Shown one piece after another: positions 8,724 through 16,972 of a stretch of 64,000 bases of DNA. Each line of letters begins with the position of its first letter. Position 1 is the first letter of the stretch. Position numbers and translations under genes: made by a program. The stretch covers positions 1 through 64,000 of the forward strand of contig UQOX01000005.1 of the NCBI GenBank assembly GCA_900542765.1, in the 5' to 3' direction. The notes below the pieces were generated by a model. The model was not told where the DNA came from and did not search any database. It saw only the letters and a list, made by a program, of their open reading frames with translations. This DNA comes from an uncultured Porphyromonadaceae bacterium. Lineage in GTDB: Bacteria > Bacteroidota > Bacteroidia > Bacteroidales > UBA11471.

Positions 8724-8731
8724 CAAATATA
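8724..8731 (-). promoter_or_regulatory. Putative -7 element of msrC
   Basis: The complement reads TATATTTG, an exact TAnnTTTG match. Only 9 nt separate it from the msrC start codon, so initiation from it would give an almost leaderless mRNA. A second match (TAATTTTG, complement of 8742-8749) lies further upstream and may be the true one. Confidence 0.4.
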
Positions 8732-8776
8732 AATCCGACGTCAAAATTACGCAAAAAAGCGCACAAATGGTTTCCA

Positions 8777-9094
8777 ATGTCCAAAGAGATGTTGAGAATG
8801 GGGAAATTATGCGCTGTTATCGGATTTACCAAAGACATGATAGAAAGCCTCTTGGCAAAGAAAGAAGCCATACAATGTAGTGGCAAAATTTATTTCGAAG
8901 AGCACAGACGGAAGTTTGACATCAAGAATGATATTTTCAAGGTGGAAAAGAATCCGACCGATGATAGCAAACTGATACTGACCATAAACAAGCAGTCGAT
9001 AGACGAATGGTTCAAAGAACAGTGGAATAAATTACGGCAAAGTTTACGACAGTCAGTGGAAGACCCGAAAAAGAGCAGAGGATTTAGGTTGTAG
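8777..9094 (+). CDS. Unrecognised small protein, possible remnant of a mobile element
   Basis: 105 aa, soluble, very rich in Lys. No signal peptide or membrane segment. The ending DPKKSRGFRL, the charged amphipathic helix IDEWFKEQWNKLRQSLRQS and the AT-rich codon use recall C-terminal ends of Bacteroidetes mobilisation-type proteins, but I cannot assign a family. It starts only about 60 nt from the msrC start, without a visible promoter, so it may be the 3' part of a larger gene cut by deletion. It has its own well-formed intrinsic terminator, which supports a real, formerly expressed gene. Function unknown. Confidence 0.5.
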   Translation: MSKEMLRMGKLCAVIGFTKDMIESLLAKKEAIQCSGKIYFEEHRRKFDIKNDIFKVEKNPTDDSKLILTINKQSIDEWFKEQWNKLRQSLRQSVEDPKKSRGFRL

Positions 9095-9122
9095 TCGTTA
9101 ATTTATTCAATTTAAGTAGAAT

Positions 9123-9157
9123 GGGGTAATCAAATCGTGTTTTGATTGCTCCTTTTT
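9123..9157 (+). terminator. Intrinsic terminator of the AT-rich small ORF
   Basis: A 12-bp stem with two G-U pairs (GGGGTAATCAAA at 9123-9134 with TTTGATTGCTCC at 9141-9152, loop TCGTGT) is followed by TTTTT. Clear plus-strand orientation. Confidence 0.8.
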
Positions 9158-9235
9158 CGTATCTTTACACCATCGCTATTACATTTGCGATTTAACATAA
9201 TGCACTTTTAATATTAAATATTTCAAAAAGACAAG

Positions 9236-10000
9236 ATGACTGATAAAAATTATATAGTTGGAGACTTAATATATGATGCTGCCATTTATGACGGGTTAAA
9301 CACATTCCTAGATGATTTGGAATTTTACAAGAAGTGGTTACCCAAGGATAAAGAAGCAAGAATTCTTGAACTTTGTTGTGGTACAGGACGTTTGACAATA
9401 CCTATTGCAAAAGAAGGATATAATATAACTGGTGTTGATTATACCACTTCTATGCTTAATCAAGCAATTGCAAAAGCAGAAAAAGAACATCTGTCAATAG
9501 ATTTTGTGAAAGAAGATATAAGGACATTGGATTTAGGAAAGAAGTTCGACTTTATTTTCATTCCTTTTAATTCCATTCATCATTTATATAAAAACGAAGA
9601 TTTGTTTAAGGTTTTAGAAATGGTTAAGAAACATCTCCGCAGAAACGGAGTTTTTCTATTGGATTGCTTCAACCCTAATATTCGATATATTGTTCACGGA
9701 GAAAAAAAGAAAGAAACAACGGCTGAATATACCACTGATGACGGACGGAAAGTCGTGATAAAGCAAACAATGTGTTATGAAAACGCAACTCAAATCAATC
9801 GTATAAGGTGGCATTATTATATAGATGGTGTATTTCATTCAATCCAAAACTTAGATATGCGGATGTTCTTCCCGCAAGAATTGGACTTCTATTTAAAGTG
9901 TTCTGGATTTAATATCATCCATAAATTCGGAAGTTTTAAAGAAGATGATTTCTGCAATGATTCAGAAAAGCAGATATATGTTTTATCTTTGAATAATTAG
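9236..10000 (+). CDS. Class I SAM-dependent methyltransferase
   Basis: 254 aa. SAM-binding motif I is ILELCCGTGRLTIPIAK (about residues 43-59), followed by the acidic end of beta 2 (GVDYTTSML) and motif IV DFIFIPFNSIHHLY, which shows the fold but not the acceptor. The C-terminal half (DGVFHSIQNLDMRMFFPQELDFYLKCSGF) is typical of the small-molecule-type 'methyltransferase domain 25' proteins found in bacteria, often near antibiotic-resistance or mobile genes. Codons are markedly AT-rich compared with both flanks, suggesting horizontal acquisition. It sits next to tRNA-Ser, a common integration target. Substrate unknown. Confidence 0.8.
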   Translation: MTDKNYIVGDLIYDAAIYDGLNTFLDDLEFYKKWLPKDKEARILELCCGTGRLTIPIAKEGYNITGVDYTTSMLNQAIAKAEKEHLSIDFVKEDIRTLDLGKKFDFIFIPFNSIHHLYKNEDLFKVLEMVKKHLRRNGVFLLDCFNPNIRYIVHGEKKKETTAEYTTDDGRKVVIKQTMCYENATQINRIRWHYYIDGVFHSIQNLDMRMFFPQELDFYLKCSGFNIIHKFGSFKEDDFCNDSEKQIYVLSLNN

Positions 10001-10054
10001 TCTTGTAAAACATTACTCTTAATTCCGTACAGTCAGCCTTATATTCTTGGGTGT

Positions 10055-10094
10055 AAAAAAAAGGTGTAAATCTTGTAACCACTTGATTTACACC
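10055..10094 (-). terminator. Intrinsic terminator of tRNA-Ser
   Basis: On the minus strand, a perfect 10-bp stem (10085-10094 with 10063-10072) is followed by eight T residues (complement of 10055-10062). It lies immediately downstream of the tRNA gene. Confidence 0.8.
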
Positions 10095-10100
10095 ATTATT

Positions 10101-10186
<86 letters not shown>

Positions 10187-10377
10187 TTGCCTTGAACGGG
10201 AATGGTGCATGCACCGTTTTCCCGAAAAGCGTTGCAAAGGTAAGCGATTTTTCGATATTACCAAACAGTTTCTGATTTTTTGTCTACCTTTGTCGTCGTT
10301 TTGCAGCTCCTCCACGTTCCTGGAAAACAGATTACCGACTTCCGGGTATTCCCGTCCCGGAAAAATGTTTTTGAGAG

Positions 10378-10923
10378 ATGATATTTTTACAACTCTTTTG
10401 GTCTTTTTTCAAGATAGGCTCGTTTACCATCGGCGGGGGATATGCCATGGTTCCCATCATCGAGGAGGAACTGGTGCGCAAAAGACAGTGGATCGAGAGC
10501 GAGGAGTTTGTGGATATGCTGGCCCTCTCGCAATCGGCTCCGGGTATCTTGGCCGTGAACATATCGATTGCCACGGGCTACCGCATCAGGGGCATTGGTG
10601 GTGCGATAACGGCCACGTTGGGCACGGTGCTGCCATCGTTCATCATCATACTGCTCATCGCCATGTTTTTCCAGCGTTTCCAGGACAACGAGGTGGTGGA
10701 GCGCATCTTCAAAGGCATACGTCCGGCCGTGGTGGCTCTCATCGCCGCACCGGTATTCAAACTCGGCAAGTCGGCACGCATCAACCGGCATAACTTATGG
10801 ATTCCGATAGTAGCCGCCCTGCTCATCTGGCTGCTCGACTTCTCGCCGATATGGGTGGTGCTCATTGCCGGCATCGGCGGATATGCCTATGGTGCCATAA
10901 AGAGAAAGCGAGGTGCGAGATGA
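10378..10923 (+). CDS. chrA: Chromate transporter, short-chain ChrA subunit 1
   Basis: 181 aa, the length of a single ChrA half-domain. The N-terminal family signature [24 protein letters not shown] is followed by [22 protein letters not shown], the second conserved block. Five to six hydrophobic segments follow. Known short-chain ChrA proteins work as pairs of oppositely oriented halves that export chromate, though in anaerobes the physiological substrate is not established. It overlaps the second half by 4 bp (ATGA, 10920-10923), so the two should be made in equal amounts. The gene starts about 190 nt after tRNA-Ser. Confidence 0.88.
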   Translation: MIFLQLFWSFFKIGSFTIGGGYAMVPIIEEELVRKRQWIESEEFVDMLALSQSAPGILAVNISIATGYRIRGIGGAITATLGTVLPSFIIILLIAMFFQRFQDNEVVERIFKGIRPAVVALIAAPVFKLGKSARINRHNLWIPIVAALLIWLLDFSPIWVVLIAGIGGYAYGAIKRKRGAR

Positions 10924-11468
10924 TTTGGTTGCAACTGTTCTATTCGTTCTTCAAAATCGGATTGTTCGGGTTCGGCGGCGGATATGCCATGCTCTCGATG
11001 ATTCAAGGCGAGGTGGTCACGCGCCACGAGTGGCTCACGCCTCAGGAATTTACCGACATCATTGCCATCAGCCAGATGACTCCCGGCCCCATCGGCATCA
11101 ACTCGGCCACCTACATCGGCTACACCGCCACAGGTAGCGTATGGGGCTCGGCATTGGCGACCTTCGCGCTGGTGCTGCCCTCGTTTATCGTGATGCTCAT
11201 TCTCTACCGCTTCTTTATGCGATACCACGACAACCGGCACGTCACCGACACGTTTGCAGGGTTGCGTCCGGCGGTCATCGGGCTCATCGCCTCGGCGGCC
11301 CTGGTGCTGATGAACACCGAAAACTTCGGCTCTCCCACGGGCGACACACGGCAGTTTGTCGTGAGCCTGTTCATCTTCGGCGCCGTACTGGCGGCCAATT
11401 TCTTTTTCAAGGTGAATGCCATATTGTTGATTGTACTGGCCGGCGTGGCCGGATTTTTAATATACTGA
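10920..11468 (+). CDS. chrA: Chromate transporter, short-chain ChrA subunit 2
   Basis: 182 aa second ChrA half. It repeats the signature as FFKIGLFGFGGGYAMLSMIQGEVV and AISQMTPGPIGINSATYIGY, with several membrane helices. The start ATG 10920 lies inside the last codons of the first half. It resembles its partner in overall plan but differs in many positions, as expected for a heterodimeric short-chain pair. The folC start follows 2 nt after its stop, so all three genes are probably one transcript. Confidence 0.88.
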   Translation: MIWLQLFYSFFKIGLFGFGGGYAMLSMIQGEVVTRHEWLTPQEFTDIIAISQMTPGPIGINSATYIGYTATGSVWGSALATFALVLPSFIVMLILYRFFMRYHDNRHVTDTFAGLRPAVIGLIASAALVLMNTENFGSPTGDTRQFVVSLFIFGAVLAANFFFKVNAILLIVLAGVAGFLIY

Positions 11469-11470
11469 CC

Positions 11471-12757
11471 ATGAACTACGAAGAAACGCTTCAATATCTC
11501 TATCGTCAACTTCCCGTTTTCCAACAGGTAGGTCAGTCGGCCTACAAGCCGGGATTGGGCAACAGCCTGGCTCTCGACGCGCTGGTGGGACACCCCCATC
11601 GCCGCTACGCCTCCATACACGTTGCCGGCACCAACGGCAAGGGGTCGACCAGCCATGTTTTGGCCGCCGTACTCCAAAAGAGCGGCTACCGGGTGGGACT
11701 GTATACCTCGCCGCACCTGGTCGATTTCAGAGAACGCATACGGGTCGACGGCGAAATGATTACGCGCGAAGCGGTTCTCGAATTTACCCGCAAATACCTC
11801 GACGCAAGCCGCGAGATACACCCGTCGTTTTTCGAACTGACGATGATGATGGCCTTTGACTACTTCGCCGCCTGCCACGTCGATGTGGCGGTCATCGAGA
11901 CCGGCCTCGGCGGGCGTCTCGACAGCACCAACATCATCACGCCCCGCGCCTGTGTCATCACCAACATCAGCTACGACCACATGGCCCTGCTCGGCAACAC
12001 GCTCACGGCCATCGCCCACGAAAAGGCCGGCATCATCAAAAGCGGCATACCGGTCGTCATCGGCGAAGCCGAAGGCGATGTGCGCCGCGTCTTCGAGGAG
12101 AAAGCCCGAGAAGAGTCGGCCCCGATATTCTTTGCCCAGGAATGCGACGTGATGACCTCCTGCCGCAAAAACGACCTCGGACAGTGGGCCATCGACAGCC
12201 GCGACTTCGGGTTCATCACCTACGAACTGGGGGGATTCTGCCAGGAAAAGAATGCCGCCACCCTGCTCTGCGCCCTGCGCCTGCTGCGCAAGGAGGGCTT
12301 TGCCATCACCCCCGAAGCCGTGCGCGAAGGCTTTGCCCATGTGACCACACTCACCGGACTGCAAGGCCGCTGGCAACAAGTGAACCTCTCTCCCCGCGCC
12401 TACTGCGACACAGGCCACAACGTGGGCGGATTTCAATATATCGTGGAGCAACTCGCCTCGATAAAATGCGCGACCCTGCGCATCGTCTTCGGCATGGTCA
12501 ACGACAAGGACATCTCGGGGGTACTGGCCATGCTCCCGCACTCGGCGGTCTACTACTTCACCCAAGCCTCGATACCGCGTGCCATGCCGGCCAGCGTCAT
12601 GCGCGACAAGGCCGCCGAGAAAGGTCTGCGGGGCGAGGTGTACGCATCGGTAGCCGAAGCCTACCAGGCCGCCCTGAACGACAGCAACGCCGACGATTTC
12701 GTATTTGTCGGCGGCAGCAGTTTTGTCGTGGCCGACTTGCTGGCCGCTCTCGGGTAA
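11471..12757 (+). CDS. folC: Folylpolyglutamate synthase/dihydrofolate synthase
   Basis: 428 aa from ATG 11471; the longer open frame to 11141 lies inside the transporter gene. Mur-ligase family enzyme that joins glutamate to dihydropteroate and/or tetrahydrofolate using ATP in the cytoplasm. Visible are the N-terminal Lys-containing block (SAYKPGLGNSLALDALVGHP), the P-loop HVAGTNGKGSTSH (about residue 49), SPHLVDFRERIRVDG, ETGLGGRLDSTNI and NISYDHMALLGNTL with EKAGIIK, and in the C-terminal domain YCDTGHNVGG. Typical family length. It lies 2 nt after the second chromate-transporter gene and ends before an intrinsic terminator. Confidence 0.93.
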   Translation: MNYEETLQYLYRQLPVFQQVGQSAYKPGLGNSLALDALVGHPHRRYASIHVAGTNGKGSTSHVLAAVLQKSGYRVGLYTSPHLVDFRERIRVDGEMITREAVLEFTRKYLDASREIHPSFFELTMMMAFDYFAACHVDVAVIETGLGGRLDSTNIITPRACVITNISYDHMALLGNTLTAIAHEKAGIIKSGIPVVIGEAEGDVRRVFEEKAREESAPIFFAQECDVMTSCRKNDLGQWAIDSRDFGFITYELGGFCQEKNAATLLCALRLLRKEGFAITPEAVREGFAHVTTLTGLQGRWQQVNLSPRAYCDTGHNVGGFQYIVEQLASIKCATLRIVFGMVNDKDISGVLAMLPHSAVYYFTQASIPRAMPASVMRDKAAEKGLRGEVYASVAEAYQAALNDSNADDFVFVGGSSFVVADLLAALG

Positions 12758-12830
12758 AGCCGTTTGGTCACCCCCTGCGACGATGCCCCCTCGCCGCTCC
12801 CACACCTTCGTTCCCACCCACTCCATCATA

Positions 12831-12860
12831 ACGCCCGACGACCTCGGGCGTTTCTGTTTT
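12831..12860 (+). terminator. Intrinsic terminator after folC
   Basis: An 8-bp stem (ACGCCCGA 12831-12838 with TCGGGCGT 12844-12851) is followed by TTCTGTTTT. Confidence 0.7.
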
Positions 12861-12900
12861 CAATAAAAAGGAATGCAGAATAAATTTTATTCAACTATAT

Positions 12901-12931
12901 TTTGATATTATAAAAATATAATTTACATTTG
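12901..12931 (+). promoter_or_regulatory. Consensus Bacteroidales promoter for the DUF2089 gene
   Basis: TTTG (12901-12904), a 19-nt spacer and TACATTTG (12924-12931) match the Bacteroidales primary sigma consensus exactly. The start codon lies 20 nt further on. Confidence 0.8.
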
Positions 12932-12951
12932 TGCCAATAAATAAGCAAACA

Positions 12952-13239
12952 ATGAATACACCGAAAAAATTGCCGCTGACTTGCCCGAGCTGCGATACCC
13001 CCCTGAAAGTGAGCGAACTGTTTTGTAACGAATGCGGCACAAAAGTGTGCGGCGAATTTGATTTGCCGCCGTTGGCACGTCTCACCGAGAAAGAACAACA
13101 GTTCGTCCTCGACTTCATCAAATCGAGCGGCAGCCTCAAAGACATGGCCCGCACCATGGGGGTGAGCTACCCCACCGTGCGCAACATTCTCGACGACCTT
13201 ATCGAAAAACTCCGACACATCTCCCCCTCAAACCCCTAA
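12952..13239 (+). CDS. DUF2089-family zinc-ribbon/HTH protein
   Basis: 95 aa. The N-terminus carries a zinc ribbon with CPSC (about 11-14) and CNEC (about 26-29), plus another Cys in KVCGEF. The C-terminal part (EKEQQFVLDFIKSSGSLKDMARTMGVSYPTVRNILDDLIEKL) is a clear helix-turn-helix. This is the arrangement of the DUF2089 family, predicted DNA-binding regulators with no established target. The start at ATG 12952 is set by the promoter just upstream. The stop lies 12 nt before a polytopic membrane protein gene, suggesting that the pair acts together, perhaps with the regulator controlling its own membrane partner. Confidence 0.85.
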   Translation: MNTPKKLPLTCPSCDTPLKVSELFCNECGTKVCGEFDLPPLARLTEKEQQFVLDFIKSSGSLKDMARTMGVSYPTVRNILDDLIEKLRHISPSNP

Positions 13240-13251
13240 AACACCGTTATC

Positions 13252-13854
13252 ATGAATCGTCCTCAAAACAACACCCGCCCATCGTTCTTCGCAAACCCGT
13301 TCTATACCATCGCCGGCGGAAAAGCCCTGACATGGGGGCTGCTCGGTATGGCCGTGGCGACAATCGTGTCTATGACGGCGCATCTGCATTACCACGGATT
13401 GATGCACTACGGCTCCGCCCCTAACGACGCATGGTGGTGCTATGTGGCCGAACATCTCGTCGTGTGGCTCGTCCCGTCCTCGATATTTTATCTGTCGGGG
13501 CTTTTGCTCTCGCCCTCGCGCATACGCCTCATCGACGTATTCGGCACAACGGCTTTTGCCCAAATACCGTTTGCCGTCATGAGCCTCTTTTATCTGCCCC
13601 GACAGGTACAAACATTCCTCGCCCTCACCCCCGAACAACTCATCGGCGAGATGACACAAAACAGCAGCTGGCTGCCGGTCATGGGTTGGCTGGTACCGTC
13701 GATACTGTTTCTCGCCCTTGTCCTCTGCTGGCTGGTCGTGGCGCTGAAAACTTCTTGCAACCTGCGCGGGTGGAGACTCCTGCTGGGCTATGTAGCCGGT
13801 GTCATCGGCGGAGACATCGTGTGCCGCTACATTATTACATTTCTTTATGAATAA
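13252..13854 (+). CDS. YIP1-like integral membrane protein
   Basis: 200 aa with about five hydrophobic segments (near 28-45, 63-88, 103-120, 142-165 and 175-195). The arrangement, beginning with NPFYTIAGGKALTWGLLG, resembles bacterial YIP1-domain proteins. No catalytic motif is visible. It follows the DUF2089 gene by 12 nt and is probably co-transcribed. Role unknown; a membrane partner of the DUF2089 protein is an inference from position alone. Confidence 0.7.
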   Translation: MNRPQNNTRPSFFANPFYTIAGGKALTWGLLGMAVATIVSMTAHLHYHGLMHYGSAPNDAWWCYVAEHLVVWLVPSSIFYLSGLLLSPSRIRLIDVFGTTAFAQIPFAVMSLFYLPRQVQTFLALTPEQLIGEMTQNSSWLPVMGWLVPSILFLALVLCWLVVALKTSCNLRGWRLLLGYVAGVIGGDIVCRYIITFLYE

Positions 13855-13908
13855 ACTTTAAAAACTCAAAAAGGCGTCAAAAGTTTTATTATTCTACCAA
13901 GAAACACA

Positions 13909-13916
13909 TACCTTTG
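13909..13916 (+). promoter_or_regulatory. Putative -7 element of the PCMD protein gene
   Basis: TACCTTTG is an exact TAnnTTTG match 24 nt before the start codon at 13941. The -33 position holds a T-rich stretch (TTTTATT) rather than TTTG. Confidence 0.55.
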
Positions 13917-13940
13917 CTGCGAATTTAAAACACCTGAAAC

Positions 13941-15128
13941 ATGAAAAAACTTCTACTCTCCACATTCGCAGCAGGGCTCATACTCTGCCCGACTTTTGCA
14001 CAAGATGAACCCATCGAAATAAAAAACGATGGCTACCAAATTCCCAATTCCGACTTCGAGCACTGGGTCTCGGACAAAGAGCCCGGCTACGGCTGGAACT
14101 CTTTCGCATCGGCTACGGGCAGCTATGCCTCTTTCGCTTCCATGTCTCCCGCCCCGGTGAAGGTCGAGGGACGCAACGGGGGGACGGCCGTGAGACTCAA
14201 CTCAAAAGACCTTTGGCTGGCCAAAGCCAACGGCAACCTCACCACCGGGATCATCAACATGGGCAACATGACTCCCACCGACCCGAGCAACCACAACTAC
14301 ACCGATCTCGATAACGAGGGGCACAACCTCCTCTTCGCCGGACAGCCCGACTCGGTATACCTCTATGCCAAATTCATTTCGGGCGGTAGCGAATACGGCC
14401 GCGGACGGTTTATCCTCCACGACAAATATGAATACCACGACCCCGAACAGAGCGGTGACGACTCGCATAAAGTAGCCGAAGCCGCCATTCTGATTCCGCA
14501 AACCGGCGAATGGACCCGCTTCTGTGCCCCCTTTACCTACACCGGCCTCACCGCAGCCGAAGGGGAACAGTACATGCTGGCCTCGATAACCACCAACCCC
14601 GTGGCCGGCGGCTCCGACAAAGATACCCTCTACGTCGACGACATCACGATGATTTACAACTCCAAACTCGACTCCATCACCATCGCCGGTGTCACCCTGG
14701 AAGGGTTTGACAAGGAAACATACACCTACACCGTCGAAGGTCAAGTGCCCCAAGCCGATGACATAGTAGCTGTCTCCGACGGCAGAGGCGCCTCGGTCTC
14801 GACCGAAATTTCGGACAATGTCTTGACCATCACCGTCGAAGGCAACGACATCGCCGTCAACCCTGAGAATGTCCACACCTACACCCTCACGTTCGACAAA
14901 CCCTCAGCCATCGACGCCGTGGCAAGCGACAACATCGCCATAAGCTATGCCGGCGGCCTTCTCTCCATCAAGGGAGCCGCAGGCCAAAAAGCCGAAGTCT
15001 ATACACTGGCCGGCCAACTGCTGGCCCAACTCACGCTCGGCAACGCATCGGCCCAAATATCACTCCGCAGCGGTGCCGCCTACATCGTGAAGGTAGGCAA
15101 GACCCGCCAAGTGATTATCGCCCAATAA
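13941..15128 (+). CDS. Secreted PCMD-type (putative carbohydrate metabolism) protein with C-terminal sorting-like domain
   Basis: 395 aa. Sec signal peptide (MKKLLLSTFAAGLILCPTFAQ). Residues about 35-245 (NSDFEHW...GTAVRLNSK...GWTRF-like GEWTRFCAPFTY...DTLYVDDITMIY) follow the pattern of the Bacteroidetes PCMD beta-sandwich, often found in surface glycan-related proteins. A second small beta domain (about 250-320) follows. The last 70 residues (ISYAGGLLSIKGAAGQKAEVYTLAGQLL...AYIVKVGKTRQVIIA) look like a Por-secretion-type C-terminal domain, which would place the protein at the cell surface. No catalytic residues are evident. It is monocistronic with its own promoter and terminator. Confidence 0.72.
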   Translation: MKKLLLSTFAAGLILCPTFAQDEPIEIKNDGYQIPNSDFEHWVSDKEPGYGWNSFASATGSYASFASMSPAPVKVEGRNGGTAVRLNSKDLWLAKANGNLTTGIINMGNMTPTDPSNHNYTDLDNEGHNLLFAGQPDSVYLYAKFISGGSEYGRGRFILHDKYEYHDPEQSGDDSHKVAEAAILIPQTGEWTRFCAPFTYTGLTAAEGEQYMLASITTNPVAGGSDKDTLYVDDITMIYNSKLDSITIAGVTLEGFDKETYTYTVEGQVPQADDIVAVSDGRGASVSTEISDNVLTITVEGNDIAVNPENVHTYTLTFDKPSAIDAVASDNIAISYAGGLLSIKGAAGQKAEVYTLAGQLLAQLTLGNASAQISLRSGAAYIVKVGKTRQVIIAQ

Positions 15129-15158
15129 GCCCTATCGGCTCATTCCCCTATACGACAT

Positions 15159-15200
15159 CGGGCGGGGAACCTCCTACAAAGGTTCCCCGCCCGACTTTTT
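15159..15200. terminator. Bidirectional intrinsic terminator
   Basis: A perfect 14-bp GC-rich stem (15159-15172 with 15180-15193) is followed by ACTTTTT on the plus strand. It separates the PCMD gene from the converging epimerase gene. Confidence 0.85.
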
Positions 15201-15240
15201 CCTGTCAGAGTCCAATTATCGACGCCTCCCGTCCCGGGGC

Positions 15241-16197
15241 TTACAGGGTATCGATTCCGTCCCTGAATGTGGGGTATTTCAACTTGGGCAACAAATCTTT
15301 TTTCATACGGGAGGTATCGCCATAATACGAAACACGTCCGATGGTAACAAAGTCTTGCGTGAGCGGTGCACGACAACCCGTCACAAGAGAAACCCGTTCG
15401 AACACCCACGCCGCCGTGCGTATGAGCCACACCGGCATACGCCACGGCCTGAACGTGTGCCAATGGCCGGTAGCCGCATCTAAAAATTCGGCCAACGTCT
15501 GCACCCCGTCATCACCTATGTGATAAACGCCCCCGGCGGCAGGATTTATAACGGCAGCTTTCGTTGCCGCTACAAAATCATCGGTCGAAATCAGATGGAT
15601 AAAATTAGGCTTCCGCCAAACTCCCAACAACCCGTAACGGGAAAACCAACGGGCGGCATCAATCATCAAAATTCCCCGGCCGTAAACCATGCCGCAACGC
15701 AATATCACTTTCTCTATTCCGGGACGAGACATCAACAATTTTTCCTCTTCAAGACGAGTCGCCGCATGAACCGAAAGAGGGTTTCCATCAAGCCTTCCTG
15801 TTGCCGGACGCTCGGGAGTGGTCTCCCCCTCGACATGGGGAAAACTAATCAATACGACTCGCCGCACCCCAGCCGTTACCGCAACGTCGAGCACGTTGGC
15901 AAAATAGCCGACATTGGTCTGCGGCAAAAATTTTTCGGGATTTCCGCGAAAAAGCACTCCGGCAAAATGCACAACAGTATCAACGCCATCAAAAGCCCCG
16001 ACCAGCGTTTCCTGACGAGCCAAATCGACACGGCAAGTCGTTACGTTGGCTCGTTGCGTCAACGAAGGGTCTATCGGTGTATTGTGCCACAATAGGCGCA
16101 AAAACACCTCATCGTCGGCCATGTTCAGTGCCAATATATTTCCCAAGTTACCTGCTGCCCCGGTGATAGCCACCACCTGTTTATCGCGTAGTTTCAT
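15241..16197 (-). CDS. NAD(P)-dependent epimerase/dehydratase-like SDR protein
   Basis: 318 aa extended-SDR fold. The nucleotide-binding motif is ITGAAGNLGN (residues 11-20), followed by VHFAGV near residue 75. The usual catalytic Tyr-x3-Lys is not seen: the corresponding stretch reads SVHAATRLEEEKLL, so Tyr is replaced and the enzyme may be an atypical SDR or a non-catalytic binding protein. RCGMVYGRG matches the substrate-side loop of nucleotide-sugar epimerases. No sugar operon surrounds it; the next gene in the same direction is ridA, 119 bp upstream and separated by a hairpin. Substrate unknown. Confidence 0.78.
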   Translation of the reverse strand: MKLRDKQVVAITGAAGNLGNILALNMADDEVFLRLLWHNTPIDPSLTQRANVTTCRVDLARQETLVGAFDGVDTVVHFAGVLFRGNPEKFLPQTNVGYFANVLDVAVTAGVRRVVLISFPHVEGETTPERPATGRLDGNPLSVHAATRLEEEKLLMSRPGIEKVILRCGMVYGRGILMIDAARWFSRYGLLGVWRKPNFIHLISTDDFVAATKAAVINPAAGGVYHIGDDGVQTLAEFLDAATGHWHTFRPWRMPVWLIRTAAWVFERVSLVTGCRAPLTQDFVTIGRVSYYGDTSRMKKDLLPKLKYPTFRDGIDTL

Positions 16198-16259
16198 ATC
16201 ATCAATAATACGGTTATACGATTTCTGAATTTTCGGTCACACAAGGGATTGTCCGAAAC

Positions 16260-16297
16260 AGAAAGCGACGGCCGCAGGACTCCGGCCGTCGCTTTCT
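16260..16297. terminator. Terminator-like hairpin after ridA
   Basis: A perfect 15-bp stem (16260-16274 with 16283-16297, 8-nt loop) is located 20 bp downstream of the ridA stop. The stem itself ends in a run that reads GCTTTCT on the plus strand. No long separate T-tract, so termination strength is uncertain. Confidence 0.6.
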
Positions 16298-16316
16298 TCT
16301 ACAAGGGAAGTCGTCT

Positions 16317-16694
16317 TTATTTCACGGCAATCACCTCTATCTCGACCAAAGCGCCTTTGGGCAGTTCTTTGACAGCCACGGCCGAACGAGCAGGGAAAGT
16401 ACCGGTGAACTGTGCTGCATACACCTCGTTCATCGGAGCAAAAAGAGACATGTCGGCCAAAAAGACCGTCGTCTTCACGACATCGTCGAACGTATATCCG
16501 GCTTCGGCCAAAACCGCTTTCAGATTGGCAAAAACCTGAGCTGTCTGTTCCTTGATACCTCCTTCGACAAACTGCGAAGTAGCAGGGTCAATAGGTATTT
16601 GACCCGAAGTAAACAGCATATTCCCCACTTTCACGGCCTGACAATAAGGCCCGATAGCCGCAGGAGCGGCCGTAGTTGCAATAACGGTTTTCAT
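16317..16694 (-). CDS. ridA: RidA-family enamine/imine deaminase
   Basis: 125 aa from the ATG at 16694; the open frame continues upstream without a plausible start. RidA proteins hydrolyse reactive 2-aminoacrylate and other enamines released by PLP enzymes. Family blocks are [63 protein letters not shown] and [24 protein letters not shown]. The Arg in PARSAV is the carboxylate-binding residue of the active subgroup, and Glu in VEIEVIA is also kept. Cytosolic, trimeric by analogy. Monocistronic. Confidence 0.93.
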   Translation of the reverse strand: MKTVIATTAAPAAIGPYCQAVKVGNMLFTSGQIPIDPATSQFVEGGIKEQTAQVFANLKAVLAEAGYTFDDVVKTTVFLADMSLFAPMNEVYAAQFTGTFPARSAVAVKELPKGALVEIEVIAVK

Positions 16695-16931
16695 AACTAT
16701 ACAAGATTTGGTATTCGTTGCGACAAAGATAAAATTTTCCGTCCATTTGTTCATACACAAAGCCGACTTTTTGACTTCCCGAAACGGTCTAAAAATCCAC
16801 CTGGCCGGAATAAATCCCGTCCTCCCGGTAAAAAAACAGGAATAAACGGCTATAAGACAAAGCCCTATCGAGATTCTCACCCGAGATGAAAAAAGACCGA
16901 TTTTTACTTTTCAGATATAATCAAAAAAACG

Positions 16932-16939
16932 TATCTTTA
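16932..16939 (+). promoter_or_regulatory. Putative -7 element of the xyl operon
   Basis: TATCTTTA differs from TAnnTTTG only in the last base. A T-rich -33 region (about 16908-16911) lies 20 nt upstream. The xylB start follows at 16973. No obvious operator palindrome is seen in the 278-bp upstream region. Confidence 0.45.
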
Positions 16940-16972
16940 CAGCGAAACACAACTATCTAAAAGTAAACGACC

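Noticed and set aside
11204..12829. 541-aa minus-strand frame opposite folC
   Set aside because: Shadow frame caused by GC-biased third positions; no domain recognisable, whereas folC is certain.
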